Shown here: piece after piece, positions 34,155 to 43,063 of the stretch
Layout of the letters: each line of letters starts with the position of its first letter
Position numbering within the stretch: the first letter of the stretch is position 1
NCBI GenBank assembly: GCA_020639115.1
Contig: JACKHG010000017.1
Span: 18,842 to 82,841 of the forward strand
Direction: 5' to 3'
Length of the DNA: 64,000 bases
Source of the DNA: Phycisphaerales bacterium
Lineage (GTDB): Bacteria; Planctomycetota; Phycisphaerae; UBA1845
Position numbers and translations under genes: made by a program
The notes under the pieces: model-generated
Told to the model about the DNA's origin: nothing
The model's input: only the letters and a program-made list of their open reading frames with translations
Database searches by the model: none

Positions 34155-35771
34155 TCACGCCACCGCCGAGGGCCGCGCGATCTGCTCGGCCTGCTCGAAC
34201 TTGACGCTCACCCGCGTACTCACGCCCGGTTCCTGCATGGTCACGCCGTACATCTGGTCGGCGATGCTCATCGTCCGCTTGCTGTGCGTGATGACGATGA
34301 ACTGCGACTTGTCGAGGAACTCCTGGATGATGCCGCTGAAGCGCTCGTTGTTGGCCTCGTCGAGCGCGGCGTCCACCTCGTCCAGGATGGCGAAGGGGCT
34401 GGGCCGGCTGCGGAAGATGCTCATGAGCAGCGCGATCGCGGTCATGCTCTTCTCGCCGCCGCTCATCAGGGTGATGCTCTGCAGCTCCTTGCCCGGCGGG
34501 CGGGCCATGATCTCGATGCCCGACTCCAGCGGGTCCTCCGGGTTTTCCAGGAGGATGTCCGCCTTGCCGCCGCCGAACAGCTTGCGGAACAGCTCGCGGA
34601 AGTTCTCGCGGATCGCCTCGAAAGCCTCCGCGAAGCGCTTCTGGCACTCCTCGTTGAGCTGGGCGATGAGCGTGTCGAGCTGCTTGCGCGATTCCTCCAG
34701 GTCGTCGCGCTGCGTGGTGAGGAACGACTCGCGCTCCTCCAGCTCGGTCAGCTCGCCGATCGCGTCGAGGTTGATGTTGCCGAGGCGCTGGATCTTCTGC
34801 TTGAGCTCGGCGATCTCGTTCTCGACCGCCTCCCAGTCCTGGTCGGCGTGCTCGTACTTCTCGTAGAGTTCGGCCAGTTCCAGCGCCAGCTCGTCGCGCA
34901 CGCGCGTCACCAGTTCGTCGCGATGGATCCGGGCCTCCTGCAACGCCATCTGCCGCTCGTGCAGGCGCTGCTCAGCCGCTTCCAGCTCACCGCGCCGCTG
35001 GCGCACTTCGTCGGCCAGCGCCGTCGCCCGCTCGCGTACGCTCTCGCGTGACTGGCGCAGCTCTGCGGATTGTACTTCTGCCCGCTCGACCTCGCCCGCC
35101 AGCTCTGCGAGCCGCTGCGTCGACGCCTCGATCACCTCGGCTGACTCCGCGATCCGGGCCTTGCAGTCTGCGGTCTCGTGGGCCGCCGCCTCCACGCCCT
35201 CCTCGGCGGCGCGGATGCTCCGCCGCAGGGCGTTGATCGTCTCTGCCGCGGCTGATCGCTTCTCGAGCAGCTTGCCCGCCGCCACCTTCGCCTGCGTCAG
35301 CTCCTCGGCGACCGCGTCGCGTTGGGTGACCAGTTCCTCGATCTTCTGCTGCAGCCGCTCGACGTGGGCCTCGCGATCCTTGCTCGCCTGCTGCAGTTGC
35401 TCGAGCGAATCCTGGTTCTGGGACGACCGCGTAGCCGCTTCGGCGAGTTCCTGTTCGATGGCGGCAACCTCGTTGGCGACGAGGGGCTGCTCGTGTGTGA
35501 GCCGGCGAATCGCCTCGGCCACGTTTTCGAGGGCGGCCTTGGTCTCGACGCGTGCGGTGTGCAGTTCGTAGATGCTGGTGCGCAGTTCCTGCTGAACCTG
35601 CTCCAGGTGGAGGTTCTGCGCGGAGCTGCGGTTGAGCGCGTCGGCGAGATCGGCGATGTTCGCCTCGATCTCGGCGAGTTGATCGTCGATCGCACGCAGC
35701 TCGGTGCGCCGCGAGATGAGGGCGGCTGTACTGCGGCGCCTGATGCGCACCCGGTTGTCTGGCTCGACCAC
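34155..35771 (-). CDS. smc: SMC chromosome-segregation ATPase, C-terminal half
   Basis: The clean frame covers 538 residues: coiled coil from the hinge side (EEAEAA-type heptads, many Glu/Arg/Leu/Ala) to about 340, then GNINLDAIGELTELEERESF and the C-terminal ATPase half. The ABC signature is LMSGGEKSMTAIALLMSIF and Walker B is PFAILDEVDAALDEANN; a D-loop and His switch (FIVITHSKRTMSIAD) follow. SMC forms a dimer with ScpA and ScpB that compacts and segregates DNA. The Met at 35771 is only where the frame becomes open, not a true start. The N-terminal half is found broken upstream (see 35772-37558). The whole gene would be about 3.4 kb, the normal SMC size. Confidence 0.9.
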   Translation of the reverse strand: MVEPDNRVRIRRRSTAALISRRTELRAIDDQLAEIEANIADLADALNRSSAQNLHLEQVQQELRTSIYELHTARVETKAALENVAEAIRRLTHEQPLVANEVAAIEQELAEAATRSSQNQDSLEQLQQASKDREAHVERLQQKIEELVTQRDAVAEELTQAKVAAGKLLEKRSAAAETINALRRSIRAAEEGVEAAAHETADCKARIAESAEVIEASTQRLAELAGEVERAEVQSAELRQSRESVRERATALADEVRQRRGELEAAEQRLHERQMALQEARIHRDELVTRVRDELALELAELYEKYEHADQDWEAVENEIAELKQKIQRLGNINLDAIGELTELEERESFLTTQRDDLEESRKQLDTLIAQLNEECQKRFAEAFEAIRENFRELFRKLFGGGKADILLENPEDPLESGIEIMARPPGKELQSITLMSGGEKSMTAIALLMSIFRSRPSPFAILDEVDAALDEANNERFSGIIQEFLDKSQFIVITHSKRTMSIADQMYGVTMQEPGVSTRVSVKFEQAEQIARPSAVA

Positions 35772-37558
35772 ACTCGCCCTCGAGGGTGACGAGCGATGGC
35801 TGCCGCCGTCTCGGCGGCGTCGACTGCAAGCCAGCCAGAGTGTTATTGCGCTGGTCTGACACGATCGTACGGGCTAAGGATGGCGTCGGCGAGCGGCTTC
35901 GAGGTCCGCGCGAAGCGTACAAACGTCTCGCCTCTGGCGACGAAGCTGAGCTGATTTGCTGAAATTCGCAGGCTAACTGCGTAAGTTGTCGAGCCTGATA
36001 ATCGGTCCGCTCGGGCAGATCGCAGGCAGGTGCGGTCGGATCCTGGGGAGGAACGCCTGGCTGTCGCGTACCTTCCATGTGCTGATCGTGTTCACCGACC
36101 CAAGCTTTCTGACGATAGCCGCCCGGGGATGCCGATGCCTGGAAGGCGTCCGCGACCAGCCTGACCACGGTGGCCAGCGCCGGCTCGTCGCTCGGAGGAG
36201 CTTGCGGTCGAGGATGCGGCGGATGCCGGCACCGACGCCCGCATCCGCTTCTATATTCTGAGCACTGGCGCAGGGCTGGTGAGGCCGCAAGGTGGGTCTC
36301 TTCGATCAAATCGCGAGCTTCGGAGAGCTCGGCCTGCCTTCGGCGTCGACGCGGCGGGCGTCGGCCTTCTTCTGCTTGGCGGTCTCCTGCCTGATGAGTT
36401 GGCCGGACCTCAGCCAGTTTACTGAGCCTCCGCGGCGGCTGAGGAGGCCCGCAGTTTGCGGATGGCGGCGTGCCGCGTTCCGACAGGGTGGTCTTCTGGT
36501 CGGTCAGCGTCTCACAGTCCGGCTAGGGCTGGAATTTATGAGCTGGTCGTGCGGCGGATCATCGCCGGGCCCGCCAGTCCAGCACCGCCTGGTTTTGCGG
36601 ACCGGCCTGTCGATTTCCCTGCTCGCGGGCCGAATGTTGGGCTGATGCTGTTGTCATGTTGTCGCTGCTCGCGGCGTGGAAGACGTCCTGCTCCGATGCG
36701 TTTAGGCGGCGGAGGACCGCTCGTTAGTGGAGACTCGGTCGGCGCCCGACGAGGCACGCAGGCGGCGATCTGCTCGGTCAGGGGCCTCGAGTTCGCACAG
36801 CGCGCCGCGACGCTGTCCGGCTTCAGCCGCCTGATGGCCGCCCGAGTTCCCGCGCCGGCGGTAGGCCAGTCCACTGCCCTGATGCTGGCCAGGGCCTGGT
36901 GAACTGGTGTACTCGCCATGGCGAAGTTGGTCTGGATTTCCCGCAGGCGGGTTATGCCGTATTCCTGAAGTTGCGGCGCGGCCCAGAAAGAGCTTGACGC
37001 TGGTGAGTCGCTTCGAGTTCCTCGGATGACGTCGGCCACGCTGGAAGTAACCGGCAGTGATCCAGCTTGCGTTCGGCCTCTTTCGCCCGGAATTGCTGAT
37101 GCCTGCAGCCCTTCGAAGATGATCCGCCGCCCGGACGCTGACGCGTGGAGCATCAGGTCCACCTTGTTCTCTGATCACCGCGTAGGCGAACACGCCGGTG
37201 TCCATGAAGACTTCGCGGATGCCGCAGGCGGGTATTCCATTGCAGACGAGGGTAATCAGCTCGCCGCTGCAAGAGCTTTTGCGGCGATGGTCACCCTGTC
37301 GCGGTCGACAGCAGGGCGCGGGTCCCGTTGCCGGTAAGACGAGGTCGACCCGCCATGTTGAGCAGGCTCGAGAGCCGTTGAAGATCATGTCGAGCATCTG
37401 GCGGCTGCGGGAGTGGGCGGATCATCAGATGAAGGCGGTTGACGACGTTGTTTTGCTGCACCCGTTAGCTAACGACGGTGGACGCCCGGGGAGAAGTCGA
37501 ACTCCACCTTCTCGGCGAAGCTCTTGAAGCCGGACATGGTGACGCGTTTAAGGATCAC
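35772..37558 (-). pseudogene. smc: SMC N-terminal half, disrupted by many frameshifts
   Basis: The true start is GTG at 37558, with AGGAGG about 13 nt upstream, reading VILKRVTMSGFKSFAEKVEF. The Walker A region is garbled: where GPNGCGKSN is expected, the sequence reads ANGCSKTT. Further SMC pieces follow in other frames: QMLDMIFNGS at about 37390, NGIPACGIREVFMDTG then AYAV and EQG near 37200, and IIFEGLQASAI near 37110. Order and spacing match a full-length SMC, so this is one gene with many indels and substitutions. Because smc is usually essential and the damage starts mid-gene, consensus error is more likely than real loss. Confidence 0.8.
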
Positions 37559-37922
37559 GGGCGGCCAACCTCCTGTCGCGCAAGTAGACTGCCAATCCCT
37601 GGCAAGTTCAAGCCCGCGTATGTGGCGTGACTGCGGTGTTTGCAGCATCTTGTTGGTTTATGCGGCGGCGCTTGCGGTGAAAGGCATTGCCGCAGGTTCA
37701 TCCTGCGGACCGAAACCCCGCCATGAACGTAACCAGGATCGAGCCCGTTTGCAACGCTGATTTGGCCGAAATCGGCGTTTTCGCCGCGGTCAGGCTGAAC
37801 TTTACCGCCCACCCGTGCCGACGATAGAATCAGCAGCGCGCGGGCGAGGCTGTGATTTTTTTCACCGACAGCCGATGAACCGGCGTAGAACTGACGCGTA
37901 AACGGCATAGCGGAAGAACCCC
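37559..37922. other. divergent intergenic region between smc and a small lipoprotein
   Basis: This 364-bp region should carry promoters for both genes. It lies inside the damaged stretch, so I do not trust motif calls here. No gene is seen. Confidence 0.35.
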
Positions 37923-38198
37923 ATGCGACGTTTCTCAATTCAGCTCTGGCTCGCCGCACTGATCATCGCGCCCGCGCTCGGTGGGTGCGGTGTCTTCTCC
38001 GCGCGCAACCCGGACTTCCGCAACGCCGAGACGGGCGAGGACGGACAGATCTACGTTCTCGACGATCTCGAGGCGATCGCCAACGACACCACGCTCACCG
38101 ACGACGAGAAGCTGCCAGGCCTTCCGCGACCCGGCATCGAGGACGAGCACCCGATCGACGCGCTGCTCACGCTTTTGCTGGCAGCGCCGCAAGGTTAG
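37923..38198 (+). CDS. small lipoprotein, 91 aa
   Basis: MRRFSIQLWLAALIIAPALGGC is a lipoprotein signal with Cys22 in a good LGGC lipobox. The mature part is acidic (TGEDGQIYVLDDLEAIAND) and ends in a helix-like IEDEHPIDALLTLLLAA. It is probably anchored to a periplasmic membrane face. The segment KLPGLPRPGIEDEHP may contain compensating errors because the gene sits inside the damaged region. I do not recognise a family. The gene diverges from smc. Confidence 0.65.
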   Translation: MRRFSIQLWLAALIIAPALGGCGVFSARNPDFRNAETGEDGQIYVLDDLEAIANDTTLTDDEKLPGLPRPGIEDEHPIDALLTLLLAAPQG

Positions 38199-40193
38199 GA
38201 TCGCACCGACCTGCCCGTCGATTCGTCTGGCTCAACCACACTGCCAACGGCTCCGTTCAGGGCGAGCGTGACTCCGGTGTATAATGAAGCACGGCCCAGA
38301 GGACGGGGCTGTTCTGTGCCCGCCACTCAGTTGTGCGGAATGCACTGCTGGTGCCGAGGCGTGGCGTCGTTTCGCTCGCCTTGCTGCTCGTAATGCCTCG
38401 GCCTCCACGCCAGTATCTCCTGTACATGTGCTGGATGAGTGCCCGACGACCAATCGCCGCCGCTGGTTCCCTGACACCCGCCAGAGGTCGGCGTCAACAT
38501 CGACCCCATTGGGGTGAGACTGATCACAGGTTTGTATATCGCCCTCATAGAGCAAAGGTAAAGGCACCGTGTTAATTGACTACCTGAACTCGTCGGTGTC
38601 TCGGCTGAACATCTATCGCCCAGATCGTGACGGCTTCGGCCGCTCCACGACTGCGATGTGTGTAAGTTCGCCAGGTTAAGTCTGATAGTTTCCCCCCGCG
38701 CCGCCGCAAGCGACCTGCAACTGTTCTCTTCTGGCACGAATGAATGAAGCTGACTGGCGACCCTTCGGTCTCGATGGACGATCATGTTCGCCGATTCCCA
38801 GAGGATCCCATCGTGCTGGAACGCCGACGGCAACCTGCTCGTTCGGGACCGACGGTATGCAACGACATCACCGGTTATATTCATTACGGTGACTGCCGCG
38901 GTCTAATCACCACTGAACCCACACTGGCGGCGAGTCGGATGAACCCCCTGCTCGTGGTCGGCACCGGTGAGCCGACGTCCGCTCTGGTTGCTTCCGCCTC
39001 AGCGTCGCCTTTGGTCTGCCGGCAACACTGAGCGACATGAGGGCTGCAGCCATCGGCCCGCCACCGGGCACTCGGCACGCACACCCGTGAAGCGATGTCG
39101 GTGGCGATGATGCGATCACCGTTACACCTGACTTCCGAGTTCAGCATCAAGCCACAGCAGTCCGGGTAATCGGCGTTACATTCCATGGGCGAACGCTGGT
39201 ATACTGTTTGCCGGCCCATCCTTCACCTGACGATGGCAGCGGTATAATTGAATCAGGCCGTCGAGGGACGGCTGCACACCATCCAAAGCTGCATGAATCG
39301 TGGCACGTATCACATCTTCAGACTGAGGACGTTATGCCCCTTGCTCCCGCGCTCGCCGTGCTGCTGTTTCCCGCCTGCGGACGCCTCCCTGTTGTTATGC
39401 TGGATGGATGCCCGACAGCCAGACGATCACCATGAACCCTGAGAGACTGCCGACATTTGGCATCTTAGGACCTCAACGCCGGCGATGCTGTTCTGGGCGG
39501 CATGTCTTTCGATTTCAGCATCCGAACGCGCGCTGGATATGATGCGGCATGCCGTACCGCAGCATCCACGGATTCTGACCATCGTGACGCTGGGGCCCCT
39601 GGATGGCCGGACGCTTCACGCCTATGCCCGACATCCTCCCGCTGCCGGATCCACCCGATATCCTGACGTTTCTGCTGGCGACCGCCACCGTGCTGGTCGG
39701 GATCCCACTGGGCCCGACGCGAAGATCATAACCAGCCGGCTTCCGGATCACCCGCAGTGCAACGGCGATGGTCGATGTTTGTAAGCCCGATCTTCGCTAC
39801 GCCAACACCTACGCGACATGGCTTCATGGCGACTACGGCAACGCCGGGTGGTGTGAAAATGCGGCCCGGTGCAGTGGTGGGATGAGCGAGAACCCATTGC
39901 TTATCGAGAAATTCCCCGAGCCCACATCAGTGGTGCCACGGGCACGTTGGCCACCGCACTGCCGGGCGCGTCGGCTCGCTAGCGGCATCGGCTATTGTGT
40001 CCTGACGCCGTTCGCCAGTTACGCCGACCGCGTGGTGACGTGCGGGACGGCGGTATCAAAAAGCGGCAGGATTTCACAGCCCGCGGCTCAGCGGTTTCGC
40101 ATGATCGTCGGCCTTACCGTATGATCTCGCAGGATAGGTAGTCTGGGTTCGTGCGGCTTGCGGCCTCCATGCCCCAATCGGCAAGGATGACCG
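38199..40193. other. damaged region between the small lipoprotein and parA, no reliable gene
   Basis: About 2 kb without a long open frame, although the surrounding genome is densely coding. Short frames on both strands look protein-like but do not join. The best is 39624-39731 (plus), MPDILPLPDPPDILTFLLAT then VLVGIPLGP, which could be the first helix of a LysE/RhtB-type exporter. TATAAT occurs at 38279-38284 and TATAAT again at 39242-39247, without good -35 boxes. I treat this as coding DNA with a corrupted consensus, or as decayed genes. Confidence 0.4.
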
Positions 40194-40553
40194 ATGCGAC
40201 GAATCGCGATCATCAATCAGAAAGGCGGGGTCGGCAAACCACGTCGTGTTGCAACGAAGCGCGACCATTGCTGCCGTGCCGGACACCGGGTGTCTCAGTT
40301 CGATTCCCTGATCCGCAGGCCCACCTGACGATGCACTCGGCGTCGAACCCGGATGCAGACAAGCCCAGCATCTATAACGCTCATTCGACAACTTGTTGCC
40401 TGCCGTGATGCTGCCGAGGCCCTAGAGAATTCGCCATCGTGCCGTCGTGCACATCGATCTGGCGGCGGCTGAGATGGAGTTGGACAAGCGGATAGCCGCG
40501 AGATCCTCCGCGACGCTGCAGCAGGTACACTGTGGATTACGACTATCTGCTGG
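40194..40553 (+). pseudogene. parA: ParA N-terminal part, frameshifted
   Basis: AAGGA precedes ATG 40194, which reads RRIAIINQKGGVGK; one A is missing in the run after GGC (GGCAAACC), so the Walker A Thr pair is out of frame. Downstream, DPQAHLTMHS then SIYNAHS and later HIDLAAAEMEL and YDYLLD are ParA-type peptides in the expected order but in different frames. The intact C-terminal frame takes over at 40554 with DCPPSLGVLTING. Length from 40194 to 41498 is what one ParA gene with a tail needs. Confidence 0.8.
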
Positions 40554-41498
40554 ATGGATTGTCCGCCGTCGCTCGGCGTGCTCACGATCAACGGGCTGGC
40601 GGCGATGAACGAGGTTTTCGTGCCGATGCAGCCGCACTTCCTTGCGCTCCAGGGCGTGGGCAAGTTGCTGGAAACGATCCGGCTGGTGCGATCGCGGATC
40701 AACCCCGACCTGAAGGTCAGCGGCATCATCCTGTGCATGTACGAGGCGGGGACGCGTCTGGCGGGCGAGGTCTCGGCTGACCTTGCGGCCTTCCTGGAGC
40801 AGAGCCGCGACAGCGACGTGCCTTGGGCGAACGCGGTGGTGTTCGACACGATCATCCGCCGCAACATCAAGCTGGCGGAGTGCCCGAGCCACGGCCAGAC
40901 CATCACCGAGTACGCCCCGCAGAGCAACGGCGCGATCGACTACGCCGCGCTGACGGCGGAAATCATGGGCGTCGATGCGGAGACCCTGCGGCCGACAGCG
41001 GCTGCTCCGGCCCGCAAGCCTCGGCCCCAGGCGGCAACTGGCGACGCGGTGGTCGATGCGGAAGTGCCCGCTGTGCAGGCCGCGGACGAAGAAGAGACGG
41101 AGCAGGCAGCGGTGACGGATGTGGCTGAGCCAGATCAGGCCGAGCCCGTGGCTGCCGAATACCCGCAAGGGACAGGCGAGCACCACGTCCCCCCTGCCGA
41201 GCCGGTTCCGGCCTTTGACGCCGGCGATCGGGTCGCACACGGTCCCGATCCGGTCGAGGCAAGGCCCATCGAGGCCGCGGCCGTCGAGGGCGTTCCCGCC
41301 GAGGCTGCTCTCGTCGAGGAGCCTGCGGCACCGGAGCCTGAAGTCGTAGCGGCGGAGCCTGAGGCAGCGTCCGACGAGGACGCGCCGGTCCGCCCCGCCC
41401 CGACGCCCACGCGTATTCCGCCGCGCCGCTCGATCCCGGTGTTCTACGAGGAAGAGGAGGCGACCGCCTCGTCCACCTCGGGAGCCGACCGTGACTGA
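40554..41498 (+). CDS. parA: ParA/Soj-type partition ATPase, C-terminal part with long acidic tail
   Basis: The frame starts inside the protein at the Walker A' strand, MDCPPSLGVLTINGLAAMNE. It continues with VFVPMQPHFLALQGVGKLLE, the IRRNIKLAECPSHGQTITEY block typical of Soj/ParA and an end near 150. A tail of about 165 residues, rich in Ala, Glu, Pro and Val, follows and ends PRRSIPVFYEEEEATASSTS. ParA proteins are ATP-dependent switches that position chromosomes or protein clusters on the nucleoid. The tail is unusual and could bind a partner. No parB is seen next to it. The ATG at 40554 is not the real start (see 40194-40553). The stop overlaps the next gene's GTG start by 8 bp. Confidence 0.85.
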   Translation: MDCPPSLGVLTINGLAAMNEVFVPMQPHFLALQGVGKLLETIRLVRSRINPDLKVSGIILCMYEAGTRLAGEVSADLAAFLEQSRDSDVPWANAVVFDTIIRRNIKLAECPSHGQTITEYAPQSNGAIDYAALTAEIMGVDAETLRPTAAAPARKPRPQAATGDAVVDAEVPAVQAADEEETEQAAVTDVAEPDQAEPVAAEYPQGTGEHHVPPAEPVPAFDAGDRVAHGPDPVEARPIEAAAVEGVPAEAALVEEPAAPEPEVVAAEPEAASDEDAPVRPAPTPTRIPPRRSIPVFYEEEEATASSTSGADRD

Positions 41499-41913
41499 AT
41501 CGGTCGTGGACGCGTCCGCGCAGGACCAGCCCCTTCGCAACCGCTGGCATCGTGTCTTGCTGGTGGCGTGGCTGGCCTACTGGGCCATCCTGACGTACCT
41601 GCTGCTGGCTCCGAAGGTGCCGCGCGCTCCGATCACGATCTCGCCGAAGGGGCTGGTTATCCACTGCTTCACGTTCGCCTGCCTGGCGTACGGCCGGGTC
41701 GTCGTCCGTCGCGCCGGCGGCGGTCGCTCCACGTGGCGCTGGGCGCTGGTGTGGGCGGTTGTTCTGGCCGCCTATGGTGGCCTGGCGGAGCTGATTCAGC
41801 CGCTGACCGGGCGCGACTGCGACATCGAGGATTTCCTTGCGGATGCGGTGGGTGTCGTGGTCGTCCTGCTGGTTGCCACGATCCGCGACTGGCGGCGGCC
41901 CGGGGCGCGATGA
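41491..41913 (+). CDS. VanZ-like membrane protein
   Basis: This 140-residue protein starts at GTG 41491, overlapping the parA stop by 8 bp, so translation may be coupled. Four hydrophobic segments are visible. The family pattern includes HCFTFACLAYGRV in the second helix region, GGLAELIQPLTGRDCDIEDF and a following LADAVGVVVVLLV helix. VanZ family proteins are named after a teicoplanin-resistance accessory protein, but most members have no known role. No van cluster is present. Confidence 0.8.
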   Translation: MTESVVDASAQDQPLRNRWHRVLLVAWLAYWAILTYLLLAPKVPRAPITISPKGLVIHCFTFACLAYGRVVVRRAGGGRSTWRWALVWAVVLAAYGGLAELIQPLTGRDCDIEDFLADAVGVVVVLLVATIRDWRRPGAR

Positions 41914-41962
41914 AATCGCCCGACGGCATGGCACCTTAACCGCCAGATGCTAAGCTGACACC

Positions 41963-42994
41963 ATGAAACTCACGACCCAACGCATCACCGCCCGGCTGCG
42001 CTACCCGTTCCGTATCGCCCGATCGGGCAGTTCAGCCGGGGACAACACCGAGATAACCCGCATCGTCGTCGCGCTCGAGCATGAGGGAATCACCGGACTG
42101 GGTGAAGCCGTACCGGTTCCCTACTACGGCCACACGCTGGAGTCGATCGAGCAGACCGTTGCCGAGGCCGGCCCGCTGGTCGGCGATGACCTCGAGGACG
42201 TCGACCGCATCATCGACCGCCTCCTGGACCGCTTCGACAGCGAGCGTGCGGCGGTGTCCGGCATCGATAGCGCCCTGCACGACTGGCTGGGCAAGCGGCG
42301 CGGCGTGCCGGTGTGGAAGATGCTCGGACTCGATCCGGCGCAGACGCCGCCGACGTCGATGACGATCGGGATCGACCGGCTGGAGCTGCTGCCGGAGAAG
42401 GTGGCGCTGGCGGAACCCTACCAGGTGTTGAAGATCAAGGTGGGCACCGACGCCGACGTCGAGACGCTCACGCAACTGCGTCGCCTGGCGCCGGACAAGC
42501 GCGTGCGGGTGGACGCGAACTGCGGGTGGCCGCCGGATGCGATTGTTCCGCGCATGCTGCAGATTCTGCCGTTCGACCTGGAGTTCATCGAGCAGCCCAC
42601 GAAGGCCGGCGAGCTGGAGGCAGTGCGCGCGGCGCGTGCGGAATCCCCCATTCCGCTCATCGCCGACGAGGACTCCGTCCGACCCAACGACGTGCCGCGC
42701 CTCGACGGTGTCTACGACGGCATCAACGTCAAGCTCTCCAAGTGCGGCGGGATCCGCGAAGCGCTGCGGATGATCCGCGACGCCCGCAGCCGCAGCATGC
42801 AGGTGATGCTGGGGTGCATGACGGAGACGTCGCTGGGGGTGGCTGCGGCGGCGCACATCGCGTCGCTGGTGGATTACGCCGATATCGACGGGCACCTGCT
42901 GCTAAGTGAGGATCCCTTCACGGGCCTGCAACTCGCAGACGGCGTTGTTCGGCCCAGCGACGCGCCGGGGTTGGGCGTACATGCCGTAGCATAG
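41963..42994 (+). CDS. dipeptide epimerase, enolase superfamily (L-Ala-D/L-Glu epimerase-like)
   Basis: The 343-residue protein has the muconate-lactonizing subgroup layout. An N-terminal capping domain (ARLRYPFRIARSGSS, EAVPVPYYGHTLES) precedes the barrel. The catalytic LKIKVG (KxK) comes next, then metal ligands in RVDANCGW, EFIEQPT and LIADEDSV, and the opposite base in NVKLSKCGGIREAL. The DxD-type specificity loop near the C-terminus (YADIDGHLLLSEDPF) is what L-Ala-D/L-Glu epimerases carry. It would recycle murein-derived or other dipeptides in the cytosol. No strong ribosome-binding site is seen before ATG 41963. Substrate could be another dipeptide. Confidence 0.88.
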   Translation: MKLTTQRITARLRYPFRIARSGSSAGDNTEITRIVVALEHEGITGLGEAVPVPYYGHTLESIEQTVAEAGPLVGDDLEDVDRIIDRLLDRFDSERAAVSGIDSALHDWLGKRRGVPVWKMLGLDPAQTPPTSMTIGIDRLELLPEKVALAEPYQVLKIKVGTDADVETLTQLRRLAPDKRVRVDANCGWPPDAIVPRMLQILPFDLEFIEQPTKAGELEAVRAARAESPIPLIADEDSVRPNDVPRLDGVYDGINVKLSKCGGIREALRMIRDARSRSMQVMLGCMTETSLGVAAAAHIASLVDYADIDGHLLLSEDPFTGLQLADGVVRPSDAPGLGVHAVA

Positions 42995-43063
42995 AGACTC
43001 TCAATGCGGCCCGAGCGCGCCGCAGTCTTTTTCTAACTGTGGGCCTATGCTCCGACGTGCGGT

